A stretch of DNA of 64,000 nucleotides from Gilliamella sp. WF3-4 (GCF_001690275.1 NZ_LZGW01000030.1:95430-159429), one strand, 5' to 3'; shown: positions 27,101 to 35,816, numbered from the stretch's first letter. The notes: generated by a model not told the origin, from the sequence alone. Numbers and translations: made by a program.

Positions 27101-27373
27101 GCCATAATCCACTTTTTGATAATGATCATTAACTCGATAAGCGATAACTTCACCCGAGGCAAGACAATGCACTTTTCGCTCTTTTGTGTCGCCTAATTTT
27201 TCAAGTACCGTCTCATCAAAATGGATCCCTCCATGCAACTGTTTGTTTATACTGACAGGATAAAACCCTCTAGATGCCGACATTAATGCGGTATAATAAG
27301 CATTAGTGCTTATTGGTTGTTTTTCATTGACAACAACTGGATATTTCCATTTTTTTATTGGTGTTAGTGCCAT
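24161..27373 (-). CDS. Full-length T6SS peptidoglycan effector: M23-like carrier, linker and putative lysozyme-like tip
   Basis: 1070 aa, 11 bases behind vgrG and so probably carried by it. An M23-like fold is split: HGGIHFD (47-53) and GEVIAYR at the front, YMHL (184-187), AGDLVGHIGH (401-410) and NLHVECF (446-452) after a Thr/Asn-rich linker (115-170) and SH3-like segments (about 210-275, 315-375). A third SH3-like segment lies near 480-540. The helical linker then runs to WFIHPVAM at 888-895. The last 175 residues are the tip (IIIERMYRSETAHFK, TGTGGMESFG, NPNYTP), perhaps a muramidase with Glu in ERMYRSETAHF. In NLHVE the first His of the M23 HxH is Asn, so the carrier M23 part may be structural or weakly active. 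This is the only intact carrier in the window. Confidence 0.75.
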   Translation of the reverse strand: MALTPIKKWKYPVVVNEKQPISTNAYYTALMSASRGFYPVSINKQLHGGIHFDETVLEKLGDTKERKVHCLASGEVIAYRVNDHYQKVDYGEKVGFFSTGFVLVRHLLEMERVEEAAEAESNTPTDNNTTQTSATTTEATESSNATTNPATDTSTPSNEASTAETAETKKEKQPGHRLYFYSLYMHLADTQYYDDNPKEPAPAFWEQDIYRVRVGHKDLDYVAGLNIRKTADSSKRTNILAVLQAGTKVNLNLDLHEQDYKWYAVSSLVEGYCSIPELTPYDYKGNKIIGWIYNDTKKQLTDPIVEITGTDSKLVKSKGLRVRDKDKNIISMLPDGTQIKIAGTKAPKNYVELVEVIRDGSPTIPLPAGKKYVYFDCLENIIRGKKYNEVVVLDEPFPIEAGDLVGHIGHNQDKAIDKKKDKEGNYIDIETLPLAQGMKGSEFQPNLHVECFTCEDLPKYIAQTQAEASKIADEAKTLLAISKGAKILTRPSLADTTVGTPLKGSKIKVLSKETNINWLQIEIKTSATDTKTLWIENTKERAKKANANNEIELASDTEAWSKHPLQASQLTSSNYNIGTPLLLDMSDNNVKTRQHRAVDEQDTLWIYIEKALDDKNITISSGWLSTESEGVKKVSCWDWFDFKQIKENASLKDIYLSAKKTLSRNKDNASLEQYTPTIKETLTILDKQYNSSDQKYAKIDINSFNGIINKPILASSLGRLLIHYESEWHGKLDSEGKLPKWEALNSEMTENANNILDYLTEGDEAKLDAYINTLETSKQQSEKKGFEALSRKIERFPEDYKSNPQEKLSKEQLEIYTQIQKLEQKVMAWDKTKEKIKKMLWWDDVAKGLAKLNQPKNTPPENGETANTTTTPTDSAPPATLSADGRAWFIHPVAMVGYFNEKINLIRNYTLENAELALRAIYAKYGKDMAIIIERMYRSETAHFKSLQYKKTGTGGMESFGSPPYYGWDKEFFLLNPNYTPIGTTYLFENVGLSKQGGNVQIKDRPKEFIIFPSVLAAMEYLVFYINKYNGNYARWHSTNSVVQETYKNILNKIIPRIVNKIEEENAKKN
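24689..24716 (-). repeat. Tip-junction repeat, copy 5 (vgrG-linked effector)
   Basis: The carrier-end sequence in its full-length context. This is the presumed acceptor site for tips now parked at the other four copies. Confidence 0.75.
24717..26430 (-). repeat. Carrier repeat, nearly identical to 12376-14092
   Basis: About 1.7 kb of the carrier gene is repeated almost base for base at 12376-14092 in the amidase_2 fragment. Shorter parts recur at 22727-23465 and 20328-20610. Such long direct repeats in the same orientation allow homologous exchange that swaps tips onto the vgrG-linked carrier or deletes everything between. Confidence 0.8.
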
Positions 27374-27384
27374 TGTTTGTACCT

Positions 27385-29892
27385 TTAGCCTGAAAAATCG
27401 ATATGTTCACTATTTATTAATCTGATAAGCGCTATTTCAACATCACTTTTCAAGAAGTTGTCTGTGTTATTTTCTATACTTGCTGGCCCCATCTTTTGCA
27501 TCACGTTACATTTAAGATACACATTATCTTGCGTGCCCAGTTCAATGCCTGCACTGCTGATTTTGATATAAGAGCCACCACAGATAAGCGTGAGTTTATC
27601 GCTGGCGGTGATAGTCACTTTGCCGTCAACGCTATCCACTTTGATATCTTGCTTAGCCGCCATATTGAGGTTGGCATTTTGGGCTTGCACTGCAATATCG
27701 CCTTGGTTGGCAAACAGTTTCATGCCTGATTTATGAGCAAATAGTCCTATTGCTTCGCCAGATGATACGGTGATGTTTTTTAATGCGGTGATATCGGTTT
27801 GGTTTTCACTGGTTAGGGTTAAGCTATTGCCTGTTGTCAGTTGGATGTTTTCTGGGCTGGTTAAGGCAATGCCTTCTTGCGCATAGGCCAGTAGGCCACT
27901 TTGAGTTAGCTCACTTAAGTTGGCTTTAAGCTGGTCTTGACTGTCGGTATCTGCGCTGTGTGCGTCGGACTGGCTAGCGGCATTTTGTAACGCTTTGGCA
28001 ATCGATAAGGCATTTTCAAGTTGGCTTATTGCCGCTTGCATATCCAGTTGTTTGCCTTGTGCTTTCGGCTCGGTTTGGGTGGTTAAGTATAAGCCTTTGT
28101 TGGCAGCAATCGCCCCCCATTCATCCGTCCTCAGTTCAAAGCCTTCACCACGTTGTGCTTTTTTATTATCGACTAAATGCCCTAAATTAAGTTGGCTTTT
28201 GCCATATTCGGTGGCGAGTTTGATATGCTCTTGCCCGCGTTTATCATCCATGCGCAGTTTGTTGTTGGCGGGGGTGCGAATCACATTACGGTGTTTGTTA
28301 ATGGTGGTCACATGGTCAGGGTGGGCGCTGTCGTGCATGGCATGGGCAATATACGGCCTATCGGGATTGCCATTCATAAAGGCAATCGCCACTTCCGTGC
28401 CGTCAATTAACGGGAAGTGAAAACCATAGGTGTTACCCGAATAAGGTTTGGCTAAGCGTACCCATAAGCTTTCAGTACCCTTTTTCCACGCTTTTAAGTC
28501 AAAGTTGAATTTAACTCGGTAGCGCCCGTGAGTGTCAATATAGCCATAGGTGTCATTATCAGGGCTAGTGACCCGTGCGGGTAAGGTGCCACTGACTTGT
28601 GGCCAGCGTATGGGCGCGGGGCGATAGGGTTTTAAGGCTTGATAGGGAATGGCGGTAAAGGTGAGTGCATAGGCATCAGTACGGTTACCTTGCCCTTGTA
28701 CACTTAAAATGAGGATACCGTCATTAATATTCGTTAGCGGACTGCCGTTGATATTAATCCATTGACCGGGGGCAAGGTTATAGCGATTACTCTTACCTTT
28801 AATGATAATTTGCTGGCTAATCGCCTGCTCATGGCGGATTTTGGCATACCACTGACCGCTTTCAATGGTGTTATCTTGTTCAATACCGTCATCTTGCGGT
28901 GACGGGTTAGCGGTTTGTGGTTGGTTGGAGTTAGCGGCTTTATCATTTGGCTTACTCTGCTGACCTTGTCCGCTTTTATAATGCTCTTCGTAACGGTAAT
29001 CAGTGCCTTGCGTGGTGGAGGTTTTCGGTTGGGTGTTGATATCGGTGAGTAAATCGGCTTTGGCATCACGGTAGTTATAGTCTTGAACGGTCACTGAGGC
29101 GGGTACCACTTCGCTATGTAAGGTGATATCCCAAACACTTTCTATGCCCGTATCGGCCATACCACTCGGCGGTTTATAGTCGATATTGGCCACCTGTGCA
29201 TAGCCTTGTTCATAATCACTTAACACCATCACATCACAGTCATGCTCGGCGTGGGTTTCAAAGCGGAACCAGATACCGACATCGGCCAATAAGCGTTGAA
29301 TAAATTCCAGGTCACTTTCTTGCCACTGGGTGATAAACTCCCGTTCAGGATAACTGTCTTTGAGCGCTAACCGGTAATCAATGCCGGTAAAGCCGTGACT
29401 GCGTAGCACTTCTTCAACCACACTGACCACGCTTTGATTTTGAAATATAGCACTATTTTTCCCTATCGCTAAGCGAGCTAATCGGGAAGATAACACGACT
29501 TGGTAATGAGCTTCATCTTTATTGACTGATAGCTGGCTAAATTCAGTGATAACCCCATGCAAGGTGCGTTTATTCGTCACGGCGGGCAAGTCGCTTAACG
29601 AACGAATAGCGGAAGTTAATGGCTTGTTAATAACAGGATTAAAGAAGAAAGTCGATTTTTGATTAAGGAACGCATCGGGCGATAAGGTTTTGTCAGGGCT
29701 GGTAAAGGTAATCACATAACGCCAAGGTTGGTTTAACTGCTCATTACCGTCAACATGCAAAACTGAAATTGGTGCGGTCAGCCCGTCAACGGTTAAGGTA
29801 TAGCGGTTGTGACTAACGCCCCCTAAACCGGCCATTAAATGGCTAAACTCGCCACCGAGTTGCCCCAAAAGGCGATTAAGTTCATTCGACAT
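27385..29892 (-). CDS. vgrG: T6SS spike protein VgrG
   Basis: 835 aa with the classical VgrG layout. There is a gp27-like N-terminal half (LTAPISVLHVDGNEQLNQPWRY, FITQWQESDLEFIQRLLADVGIWFRFE), then the gp5-like OB fold (ARVTSPDNDTYGYIDTHGRYRVKF, then SLWVRLAKPYSG, DGTEVAIAFMNGNPDRPYI) and a beta-helix/DUF2345-type C-terminus (NITVSSGEAIGL, TASDKLTLICGG). The C-terminal end (YLKCNVMQKMGPASIENN) carries no catalytic extension, so effectors must ride as cargo. It heads the array, with the full-length effector 11 bases behind. No other T6SS structural gene or PAAR gene is in the window, so this is an auxiliary vgrG island. Confidence 0.95.
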   Translation of the reverse strand: MSNELNRLLGQLGGEFSHLMAGLGGVSHNRYTLTVDGLTAPISVLHVDGNEQLNQPWRYVITFTSPDKTLSPDAFLNQKSTFFFNPVINKPLTSAIRSLSDLPAVTNKRTLHGVITEFSQLSVNKDEAHYQVVLSSRLARLAIGKNSAIFQNQSVVSVVEEVLRSHGFTGIDYRLALKDSYPEREFITQWQESDLEFIQRLLADVGIWFRFETHAEHDCDVMVLSDYEQGYAQVANIDYKPPSGMADTGIESVWDITLHSEVVPASVTVQDYNYRDAKADLLTDINTQPKTSTTQGTDYRYEEHYKSGQGQQSKPNDKAANSNQPQTANPSPQDDGIEQDNTIESGQWYAKIRHEQAISQQIIIKGKSNRYNLAPGQWININGSPLTNINDGILILSVQGQGNRTDAYALTFTAIPYQALKPYRPAPIRWPQVSGTLPARVTSPDNDTYGYIDTHGRYRVKFNFDLKAWKKGTESLWVRLAKPYSGNTYGFHFPLIDGTEVAIAFMNGNPDRPYIAHAMHDSAHPDHVTTINKHRNVIRTPANNKLRMDDKRGQEHIKLATEYGKSQLNLGHLVDNKKAQRGEGFELRTDEWGAIAANKGLYLTTQTEPKAQGKQLDMQAAISQLENALSIAKALQNAASQSDAHSADTDSQDQLKANLSELTQSGLLAYAQEGIALTSPENIQLTTGNSLTLTSENQTDITALKNITVSSGEAIGLFAHKSGMKLFANQGDIAVQAQNANLNMAAKQDIKVDSVDGKVTITASDKLTLICGGSYIKISSAGIELGTQDNVYLKCNVMQKMGPASIENNTDNFLKSDVEIALIRLINSEHIDFSG

Positions 29893-30526
29893 GTTTTGCT
29901 CTCCTATTATTCCTCATAATTTATCTCGTTTGTTTTTATTTTAGTTATTATTTCATTTTATACTCATTATACTCAGCATGGCTGAGCGCAAAAAACAGAC
30001 GGTTTAGCTAAAAAGCATACACTGTTTTAGTGTAAAATTTAATCTTTTTTTTAAATTGTTAAATAAATAGTGTTTAATATTAATTGTTTATATTAGTTAA
30101 ATCAGTCAGTGATAACCGTTTAACGTTTTAGCTAAATAAGGGATTTAAGCCATTTGATGCTTTATGAAAAATAATTTATTAATCCCTTAAATTTAAAATG
30201 ATTTTATACTGAAACGGTATAGATTCCTGAATATTTTTTACAAAAATCACTCTAATTTTTCGCCAATAAAATAGGGGGGTAATGCTTATATAAATAGCAA
30301 ATTCATTCAAACAATCGAGAGAAAGTAGAAAGTGTAATATGTCATTTAATCGTGAGGTATCATCTGTAAATATTTAGCGGTTATAAAGATAGGGTGTTAA
30401 GATTAAATTCTTGATTAATCAATATAATAATGTGAGCGCATAAAGCGATTTTTGATAAAATGCCTTATGCGTTTTTAGTGAATTATTTTAATTATGAAGT
30501 GTAAACAACTCGGTGTTTTCTACACT
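29893..30526. other. Intergenic region between the T6SS island and flagellar genes
   Basis: This gap of 634 AT-rich bases holds no recognisable gene. It must contain the vgrG promoter (right of 29892 on the minus strand), though no clear -10/-35 pair stands out. The hairpin at 30437-30471 lies just behind flgL. No tRNA or attachment site is visible to explain how the island arrived. Confidence 0.5.
30437..30471. terminator. Hairpin downstream of flgL
   Basis: CGCATAA and TTATGCG enclose a partly paired interior, with TTTTT on the plus side. It lies 55 bases behind flgL, so it may end the flgKL transcript, although the T run sits better for plus-strand transcription. Moderate support. Confidence 0.4.
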
Positions 30527-31483
30527 TTATTTCATTTGAAACAGTGACATATTTTGCATGGTCATAAAGGTATATTGCGCCGCTTGTAAATTAGCTTGTA
30601 GCATGACATATTCTGAAATTGTTTCGTACCAGTCAACATCTTCAAGTTGGCTAATTTGAGTTTGAAATTCAATATCCAGTGTTTTACCTAGTGCTAATAG
30701 TCTATCAACTTCAGACAATACCGATCCGCCTTGCGCTCTAAGCGTTGAGATGTTATTAAAAGAATTATCTATTCCGTTGTGAGCCTTTGATAATCCATCC
30801 CTAAATTGTTGGACAGTCTCTTCATTGTCATAGTCTAAATCCATTTTTAACGCTTCAATTGCATAATCTATGCTTGCAAAAATATTACTTTCGGCGGGGG
30901 TTCCATCAGCTTGTTTTACATTTGCTCCCGTCATGAATACTTCAATGCCTGTAAAACTGAGTGCGATTTCTCGTGAGTCATCAATAAAAACGTTAACCGA
31001 TGTTGTGCCGCCTACGTAACTTACTTCGCCAGATTCGTTTACAACAAAAGGTGGGGTGTCGTTTTTCTTGCCAGCAAAAAGATAGTTGCCATTAGTATCT
31101 TTTGAGTTGGCTAATGATAACAGTTGATCTTTTAAAACTTGTAATTTGTTGGCAAGATCTAATCTGTTTTCTTCATTTAATGTTTCGTTTGCTGCATAAA
31201 CCAATGTTTCTTGAATTGTTTGAATAACGGTATTGGTTTCCGCTAAAATTGTTTCTTGACGGCTAAGTAATTTATCGGCGCTTTCACGGGTTGCTTGAAA
31301 CTGTTCATTTTGCGCTTGAGCCTGTTTTATTATCAATGATTGTGATGCGCCCATCGGATCGTCAGACGGCGATAAGATCTTTTTGCCCGTGGCTAAATGC
31401 AAACCAGATTTTTGCCATCGGCTATTGGTATTTAAAATACTTTGTAAGTTTTTTTGATAAAGTGAGTTTGTACTAAGGCGCAT
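30527..31483 (-). CDS. flgL: Flagellar hook-associated protein FlgL (HAP3)
   Basis: 318 aa with the flagellin-like N-terminal coil: MRLSTNSLYQKNLQSILN and LATGKKILSPSDDPMGASQSL, the DDP motif typical of FlgL. The C-terminal coil is LRAQGGSVLSEVDRL, then EYVMLQANLQAAQYTFMTMQ. It forms the junction between hook and filament together with FlgK. It lies 14 bases behind flgK and shares its sigma-28 promoter. No signal peptide, as expected for export through the flagellar apparatus. Confidence 0.93.
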   Translation of the reverse strand: MRLSTNSLYQKNLQSILNTNSRWQKSGLHLATGKKILSPSDDPMGASQSLIIKQAQAQNEQFQATRESADKLLSRQETILAETNTVIQTIQETLVYAANETLNEENRLDLANKLQVLKDQLLSLANSKDTNGNYLFAGKKNDTPPFVVNESGEVSYVGGTTSVNVFIDDSREIALSFTGIEVFMTGANVKQADGTPAESNIFASIDYAIEALKMDLDYDNEETVQQFRDGLSKAHNGIDNSFNNISTLRAQGGSVLSEVDRLLALGKTLDIEFQTQISQLEDVDWYETISEYVMLQANLQAAQYTFMTMQNMSLFQMK

Positions 31484-31497
31484 TTTTTATCCTTTTA

Positions 31498-33141
31498 TCA
31501 TTTAGTTAAACCTAAAATGGTATCAAATATTGTTGTTGCCGCATCTATCACTTTTGCATTAGCTTGGTAATACTGCATATATACCTGCATAGAGATATAT
31601 TCTTCTTCAATATTCACTCCGGATATAGATTGATTTTGTTCATAAATTTGCTGAGTAATATTTTTGCTTGATTGGGCAGATATTTTAGCCGTTTGGGTTT
31701 CACTGCCAATATAATTGACTAAACTTGTATAAGCACTTTTTAAGGTTGTTGTACCATTAACCAGTTTTTCATTTTGAATTTCTAGTAATTTGGCAACATT
31801 ACGATTATCACCTGCGCCATTTTCTTCATCATTAATACCCGTTGCGAGTTTATTAACGTCTTTGACTTGTAATTGTAATGATGAGGCAATATCGGCAACG
31901 GGTTTTATCATAAACGAGTCACCAGGCATTGCATTGCCATTGATCTCAATACAAAGCCCATCAAAAATTAACTTACCATCTTCAATTTCTGGAGTGATTT
32001 GTTTATTATCAGATAATCGGGTAACAACCCAATTGTCACCATCAAATTCAATTTTATAATCAGAAGCTTTTACGTCGCAAACTGAGTTAAATTCGATTTT
32101 TGCCGAGGCATTACCTTGATTTTTTATATTGGTGATACAACTAGGGTGATTGTAGTCAAATAGCTTTTCACCCTGATTACCATTAATATCAACGCCTGAC
32201 ATATGCACTTCATTAAAACGTTCCGCCAAATTTAAGGCAATTAAACCTAATTGATTACGAGCTTCAGTTAATGGCCCGTCACGAAAGGTTAATAATCCGT
32301 TTAATGTGCCTGATGTAATATTTTGGCTAGTCAGTTCTTGTGTTGCTCCTGAATGATGCGTATAAATAATGGTATTTAATGTAGGATCGTCTTGCGATGG
32401 TTGCACCGATAATAGGTTAATTGAAGAGCCTTGGACTAAATTCAAGCCATTAGCCAGTGAAAGGTTATATTGCCCATTTTGTTCAGTAACGGTTATGCCA
32501 ACGATTTCGCTTAACTCATTAACCAATTGATCGCGTTGGTCAAGTAATGCATTGGGTTCAAGCCCATTTCCCACCGCCTGTAAGTGTGAAATCTTTTGAT
32601 TAAGTTCGGCGATTTGCTGAGTATAGGTATTAACCTTATCAATATTACTGCTTAACTCGGTATTGACATTAGCAATTTGATTTTTTAGGTTTTTTTCTGT
32701 TTTATTAAATTGATTCGTCAATGAGGTTAGATCGCTAATAACAGTTTGCTTGGTCGCGGCATCACCCGCATTTGAAGCAAGCTTATTTAAGCTTGCAAAG
32801 AGGTTATTGAGTTGTGATGAAATGCTATTATCATTTTCGGCTAATAAATTATCTACCTTTGATAATTCATTATAATAAGCTTTAATCGACCCATCTTGTG
32901 ATTGTGATTGACGTAGCTGTCCTACAACAAAATGGTTAAAGGCGCGATTAACTGATGATACTGAAACACCATTACCCACAAAACCAAAACTATGTTGAGT
33001 TCCATTTGCTTGACGTAAAACTTGCTGTTGGCGATTGTAACCGATTGTATGGGCATTACTAATATTATTACTGATCACATTAAGCATATTTTGCGCTGCA
33101 TTTAATCCACTAATTCCCGTATTCATCAATGAATTTGTCAT
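31498..33141 (-). CDS. flgK: Flagellar hook-associated protein FlgK (HAP1)
   Basis: 547 aa. The N-terminus MNTGISGLNAAQNMLNVISN, then NISNAHTIGYNRQQQV has the rod/hook-family signature. A central coil (LRQSQSQDGSIKAYYNEL) and the C-terminal EEYISMQVYMQYYQANAKVI and IFDTILGL match FlgK. It is the first hook-filament junction protein. A sigma-28 promoter stands 70-95 bases upstream, and flgL follows in the same operon. Usual length for the family. Confidence 0.93.
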   Translation of the reverse strand: MTNSLMNTGISGLNAAQNMLNVISNNISNAHTIGYNRQQQVLRQANGTQHSFGFVGNGVSVSSVNRAFNHFVVGQLRQSQSQDGSIKAYYNELSKVDNLLAENDNSISSQLNNLFASLNKLASNAGDAATKQTVISDLTSLTNQFNKTEKNLKNQIANVNTELSSNIDKVNTYTQQIAELNQKISHLQAVGNGLEPNALLDQRDQLVNELSEIVGITVTEQNGQYNLSLANGLNLVQGSSINLLSVQPSQDDPTLNTIIYTHHSGATQELTSQNITSGTLNGLLTFRDGPLTEARNQLGLIALNLAERFNEVHMSGVDINGNQGEKLFDYNHPSCITNIKNQGNASAKIEFNSVCDVKASDYKIEFDGDNWVVTRLSDNKQITPEIEDGKLIFDGLCIEINGNAMPGDSFMIKPVADIASSLQLQVKDVNKLATGINDEENGAGDNRNVAKLLEIQNEKLVNGTTTLKSAYTSLVNYIGSETQTAKISAQSSKNITQQIYEQNQSISGVNIEEEYISMQVYMQYYQANAKVIDAATTIFDTILGLTK

Positions 33142-33209
33142 AAAAACTCCTAAATATAATATATAGTTTCAGTTAATAATGTGATTATTAAAAGAAAGGG
33201 CTGTCTTCT

Positions 33210-33236
33210 ATATCGGCGCAATTTCTCAAAACTTTA
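33210..33236 (-). promoter_or_regulatory. Sigma-28 (FliA) promoter of flgKL
   Basis: Coding-strand TAAA, a 15-base spacer and GCCGATAT, an essentially perfect class 3 flagellar promoter. It lies about 70 bases before the flgK start. Confidence 0.85.
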
Positions 33237-33314
33237 ATGATTTTTTCAACTCATTAATGGATAGTTTGTCTGATTTCACTATCCAAAAAATAATGTGTTT
33301 TTATTTTTGAAATT

Positions 33315-33354
33315 ATTTGACTATTTGATTATTTGATTATTTGATTATTTGATT
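33315..33354. repeat. Octanucleotide tandem repeat at the motB stop codon
   Basis: Four perfect copies of ATTTGATT preceded by one variant (ATTTGACT), in the flgK-motB gap. They touch the motB stop at 33353. Copy-number change would leave the MotB frame alone unless it deletes into the stop. Confidence 0.8.
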
Positions 33355-34246
33355 ATTGCTCGCTAATGGTTTTTGATTGTTTTAAAAAATCGGTACCTGT
33401 CATGTTATTTTCATTTTCAATATATTGTTGGGCATTTTTATTCAAAATTAAGATACTAATGCGACGATTAGCATCTTTGCTATAGTTTGGATTGTTTAGG
33501 CTTACTGTATCAGCTAACGCAATAATGCGAATAATCTTATTGGAATCTAAGCCACCAGCAATGAGTTCTCTTCTTGATGCATTGGCTCTATCTGCTGATA
33601 ATTCCCAATTACTATAGCCACGATCCCCTGTTATATATTGCCGCTCATCGGTATGGCCAGATAAAGTGATTTTATTCGGTAATGAATTAATAATAGGCGC
33701 CAGTGCGTGCAAGATTTCTTGCATATTGGGATCAATGGATGTGCTACCAACACCAAACATGGGTTTATCATCGGAAGCTAAAATTTGAATCCGTAATCCG
33801 AGTTCAGTTAATTCAATAATAAGATTAGGCGCTAAGCTTTTAAGGCGATTATCTATTTCAAACGTTTCATAAATTTTACGTGCAGCTTCAAGAAGTAGAT
33901 TTCTTTCAATATGTAGCTGCTCATATTCATTTTGTGATGCATTTAACATATGGGTTTTTTCTTCGCCAATTTGCTTACTCACATCATCGCCACCACCAGG
34001 AATCGGGCTTTCACTGTCGCTAAGGTTTTTCCCACCATTGTAGCCAAGAATTAAGGGCGTTCTGAAGTATTCAGCAATACCTTTTAATTCTTGTGGCGTT
34101 GATGTAGAAATTAGCCACATAACTAAAAATAGCGCCATCATTGCGGTCATAAAGTCGGCGTAAGCGATTTTCCACGAACCGCCGTGATGCCCACCGCCGT
34201 GCCCCGATTTTTTTTTGACAATTATTCTTACAGACTTATCTTTCAT
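33353..34246 (-). CDS. motB: Flagellar motor stator protein MotB
   Basis: 297 aa. A basic Gly/His-rich N-terminus (KKKSGHGGGHHGGSWK) leads into one membrane helix, AYADFMTAMMALFLVMWLIS. D31 is the conserved proton-binding aspartate. The periplasmic part has the OmpA-like peptidoglycan-binding domain (ITLSGHTDERQY, WELSADRANASRREL). With MotA it makes the proton-driven stator anchored to the cell wall. motA ends 2 bases before its start, so they form one operon with flhDC. Confidence 0.95.
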   Translation of the reverse strand: MKDKSVRIIVKKKSGHGGGHHGGSWKIAYADFMTAMMALFLVMWLISTSTPQELKGIAEYFRTPLILGYNGGKNLSDSESPIPGGGDDVSKQIGEEKTHMLNASQNEYEQLHIERNLLLEAARKIYETFEIDNRLKSLAPNLIIELTELGLRIQILASDDKPMFGVGSTSIDPNMQEILHALAPIINSLPNKITLSGHTDERQYITGDRGYSNWELSADRANASRRELIAGGLDSNKIIRIIALADTVSLNNPNYSKDANRRISILILNKNAQQYIENENNMTGTDFLKQSKTISEQ

Positions 34247-34248
34247 TA

Positions 34249-35133
34249 TTAATTATTTTCATTTTGATTCGTGTTTTTGTCTTTAACTTCTTGTATGTAT
34301 TGTTCTAATTCAAAAAATGACGGTCTTTCATGAGAGAAAAGTGTTTTGCGTCCAAATTCAATACAAATTTGAGGGGCATAATCATGCATACTGGCAAGAA
34401 GAATCACTTTGGTGCACTCTAACATTTTAACCACGCCAGCGTTTCTTTGCTTCAATAAGGCAGCTAGTGGTGACACGAAACCATAGGCAAGTAAGATCCC
34501 TAAAAAAGTCCCCACCATCGCATGGGCAATAAGTTCACCAAGTTCACTTGCTGGTCGATCTGCTTGCGCTAAGGTATTAATAACGCCCATGACCGCGGCA
34601 ACAATACCAAATGCCGGTAAACCATCACCAATACTTGAAATGGCATCAACGGGTTTTTCCAGTTCATGAACGAAGGTTTCAATTTCTTCGCTCATGAGTG
34701 TTTCGATCTCAAATACATCCATATTGCTACTAATCATAAGTCGTAAATAATCAGTGATAAAGTCGCAGATTCTAGGGTTAGCTAAAATCTGTGGATAGGC
34801 TTTAAATAATTCACTTTCATGTGGATTATCAATATCAGCCTCAATGGATAATCCTCCACTTTGTCGGATCTTCGTTAATACGCTGTACATTAAATTAATT
34901 AATGTTAAATAAAGCGCTTTATTATATTTAGAGGTTTTAAATAGTTGTCCTAAAGATTGTAGTGTGGCTTTGATGACTTTCATTTCATTACTAACAATAA
35001 AAGCACCAACGGCTGCGCCTCCAATAATTAACAATTCGAGTGGTTGAAACAGTACGGCTAAATAACCGCCACTTAGCACATAACCAAGTAGTGCCGAGGC
35101 GATAACGACAATATAACCTATAATGATTAGCAT
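34249..35133 (-). CDS. motA: Flagellar motor stator protein MotA
   Basis: 294 aa, the usual MotA size. Membrane segments include IIIGYIVVIASALLGYVL, a helix around LLIIGGAAVGAFIVS, DGLPAFGIVAAVMGVINTLA (the Pro of this segment is the conserved one that interacts with MotB) and LIAHAMVGTFLGILLAYGFV. The cytoplasmic loop carries the charged residues that touch FliG. It lies downstream of flhC and immediately before motB. In Escherichia the operon would continue with cheA and cheW. Here it ends at motB. Confidence 0.95.
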   Translation of the reverse strand: MLIIIGYIVVIASALLGYVLSGGYLAVLFQPLELLIIGGAAVGAFIVSNEMKVIKATLQSLGQLFKTSKYNKALYLTLINLMYSVLTKIRQSGGLSIEADIDNPHESELFKAYPQILANPRICDFITDYLRLMISSNMDVFEIETLMSEEIETFVHELEKPVDAISSIGDGLPAFGIVAAVMGVINTLAQADRPASELGELIAHAMVGTFLGILLAYGFVSPLAALLKQRNAGVVKMLECTKVILLASMHDYAPQICIEFGRKTLFSHERPSFFELEQYIQEVKDKNTNQNENN

Positions 35134-35197
35134 TGGTTTTCTTCTTTCTCCATAAAATAACAGCTAAATTGCTTTAATACTTATTTTTAATACTTAT

Positions 35198-35809
35198 TTA
35201 AGCAGTGATCTGTCTGGTCGTTGATGAATTTAAATAACTTGGTCTTGATAACACTTTCATGCATCTTTCGTCATTTTCTTTTTGAGTTTTATTATTTTTA
35301 TCTGCTCTTGACGGTGGTTGACATAAGCTACAAGTAAAAGTATTTCGCGGATGATAAGCATGAGTAATAAAAAGCCCACGGCATTCCGTGCAACAGGATT
35401 GTTGCATCACCTTTTTTTCAACAAATTTGACTAAAATCCAAGCTCTAGTCAGCCCTAAAACAGGTTCTTCTTTATGCGAACATTGACATTGCTCTAAATA
35501 AAGTTGATAAGCTTTTAAAATAGTTTGAATGCCTGACTTGAGCCCATTTCTCACTAAAAACGCATAAGCATTATAAAATATACTGGCATGAATATTCGGT
35601 TCCCATGTCATAAACCACGATGTCGAAAAAGGCAATAAACCTTTAGGCGGTGGGCAGCCTTGAATCTCTTTATACAGTTTTATCAGTTTGTTTCGGCTTA
35701 AATTCGTTTCGCTTTCTAACATTTGAATTCTGCCACCAAGGGAAATCAATTTGATAGCGAGTTGGGTTTCTTTATATTTTTGAATAATACTTGTACCTGT
35801 CATCGTCAT
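35198..35809 (-). CDS. flhC: Flagellar master regulator FlhC
   Basis: 203 aa. The four zinc-binding cysteines are visible in [11 protein letters not shown] and FTCSLCQPP. FlhC joins FlhD in the FlhD4C2 complex that switches on the class 2 flagellar operons. The start lies 8 bases behind the flhD stop. The C-terminal 30 residues ([15 protein letters not shown]) are a variable tail. Its presence places this system in the enterobacterial/betaproteobacterial type of flagellar control. Confidence 0.95.
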   Translation of the reverse strand: MTMTGTSIIQKYKETQLAIKLISLGGRIQMLESETNLSRNKLIKLYKEIQGCPPPKGLLPFSTSWFMTWEPNIHASIFYNAYAFLVRNGLKSGIQTILKAYQLYLEQCQCSHKEEPVLGLTRAWILVKFVEKKVMQQSCCTECRGLFITHAYHPRNTFTCSLCQPPSRADKNNKTQKENDERCMKVLSRPSYLNSSTTRQITA

Positions 35810-35816
35810 TCCTTAG

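Noticed and set aside
27496..28420. Plus-strand open frames opposite vgrG
   Set aside because: They are shadows of a well-conserved VgrG frame, with Cys/Ser/Trp-rich meaningless translations.
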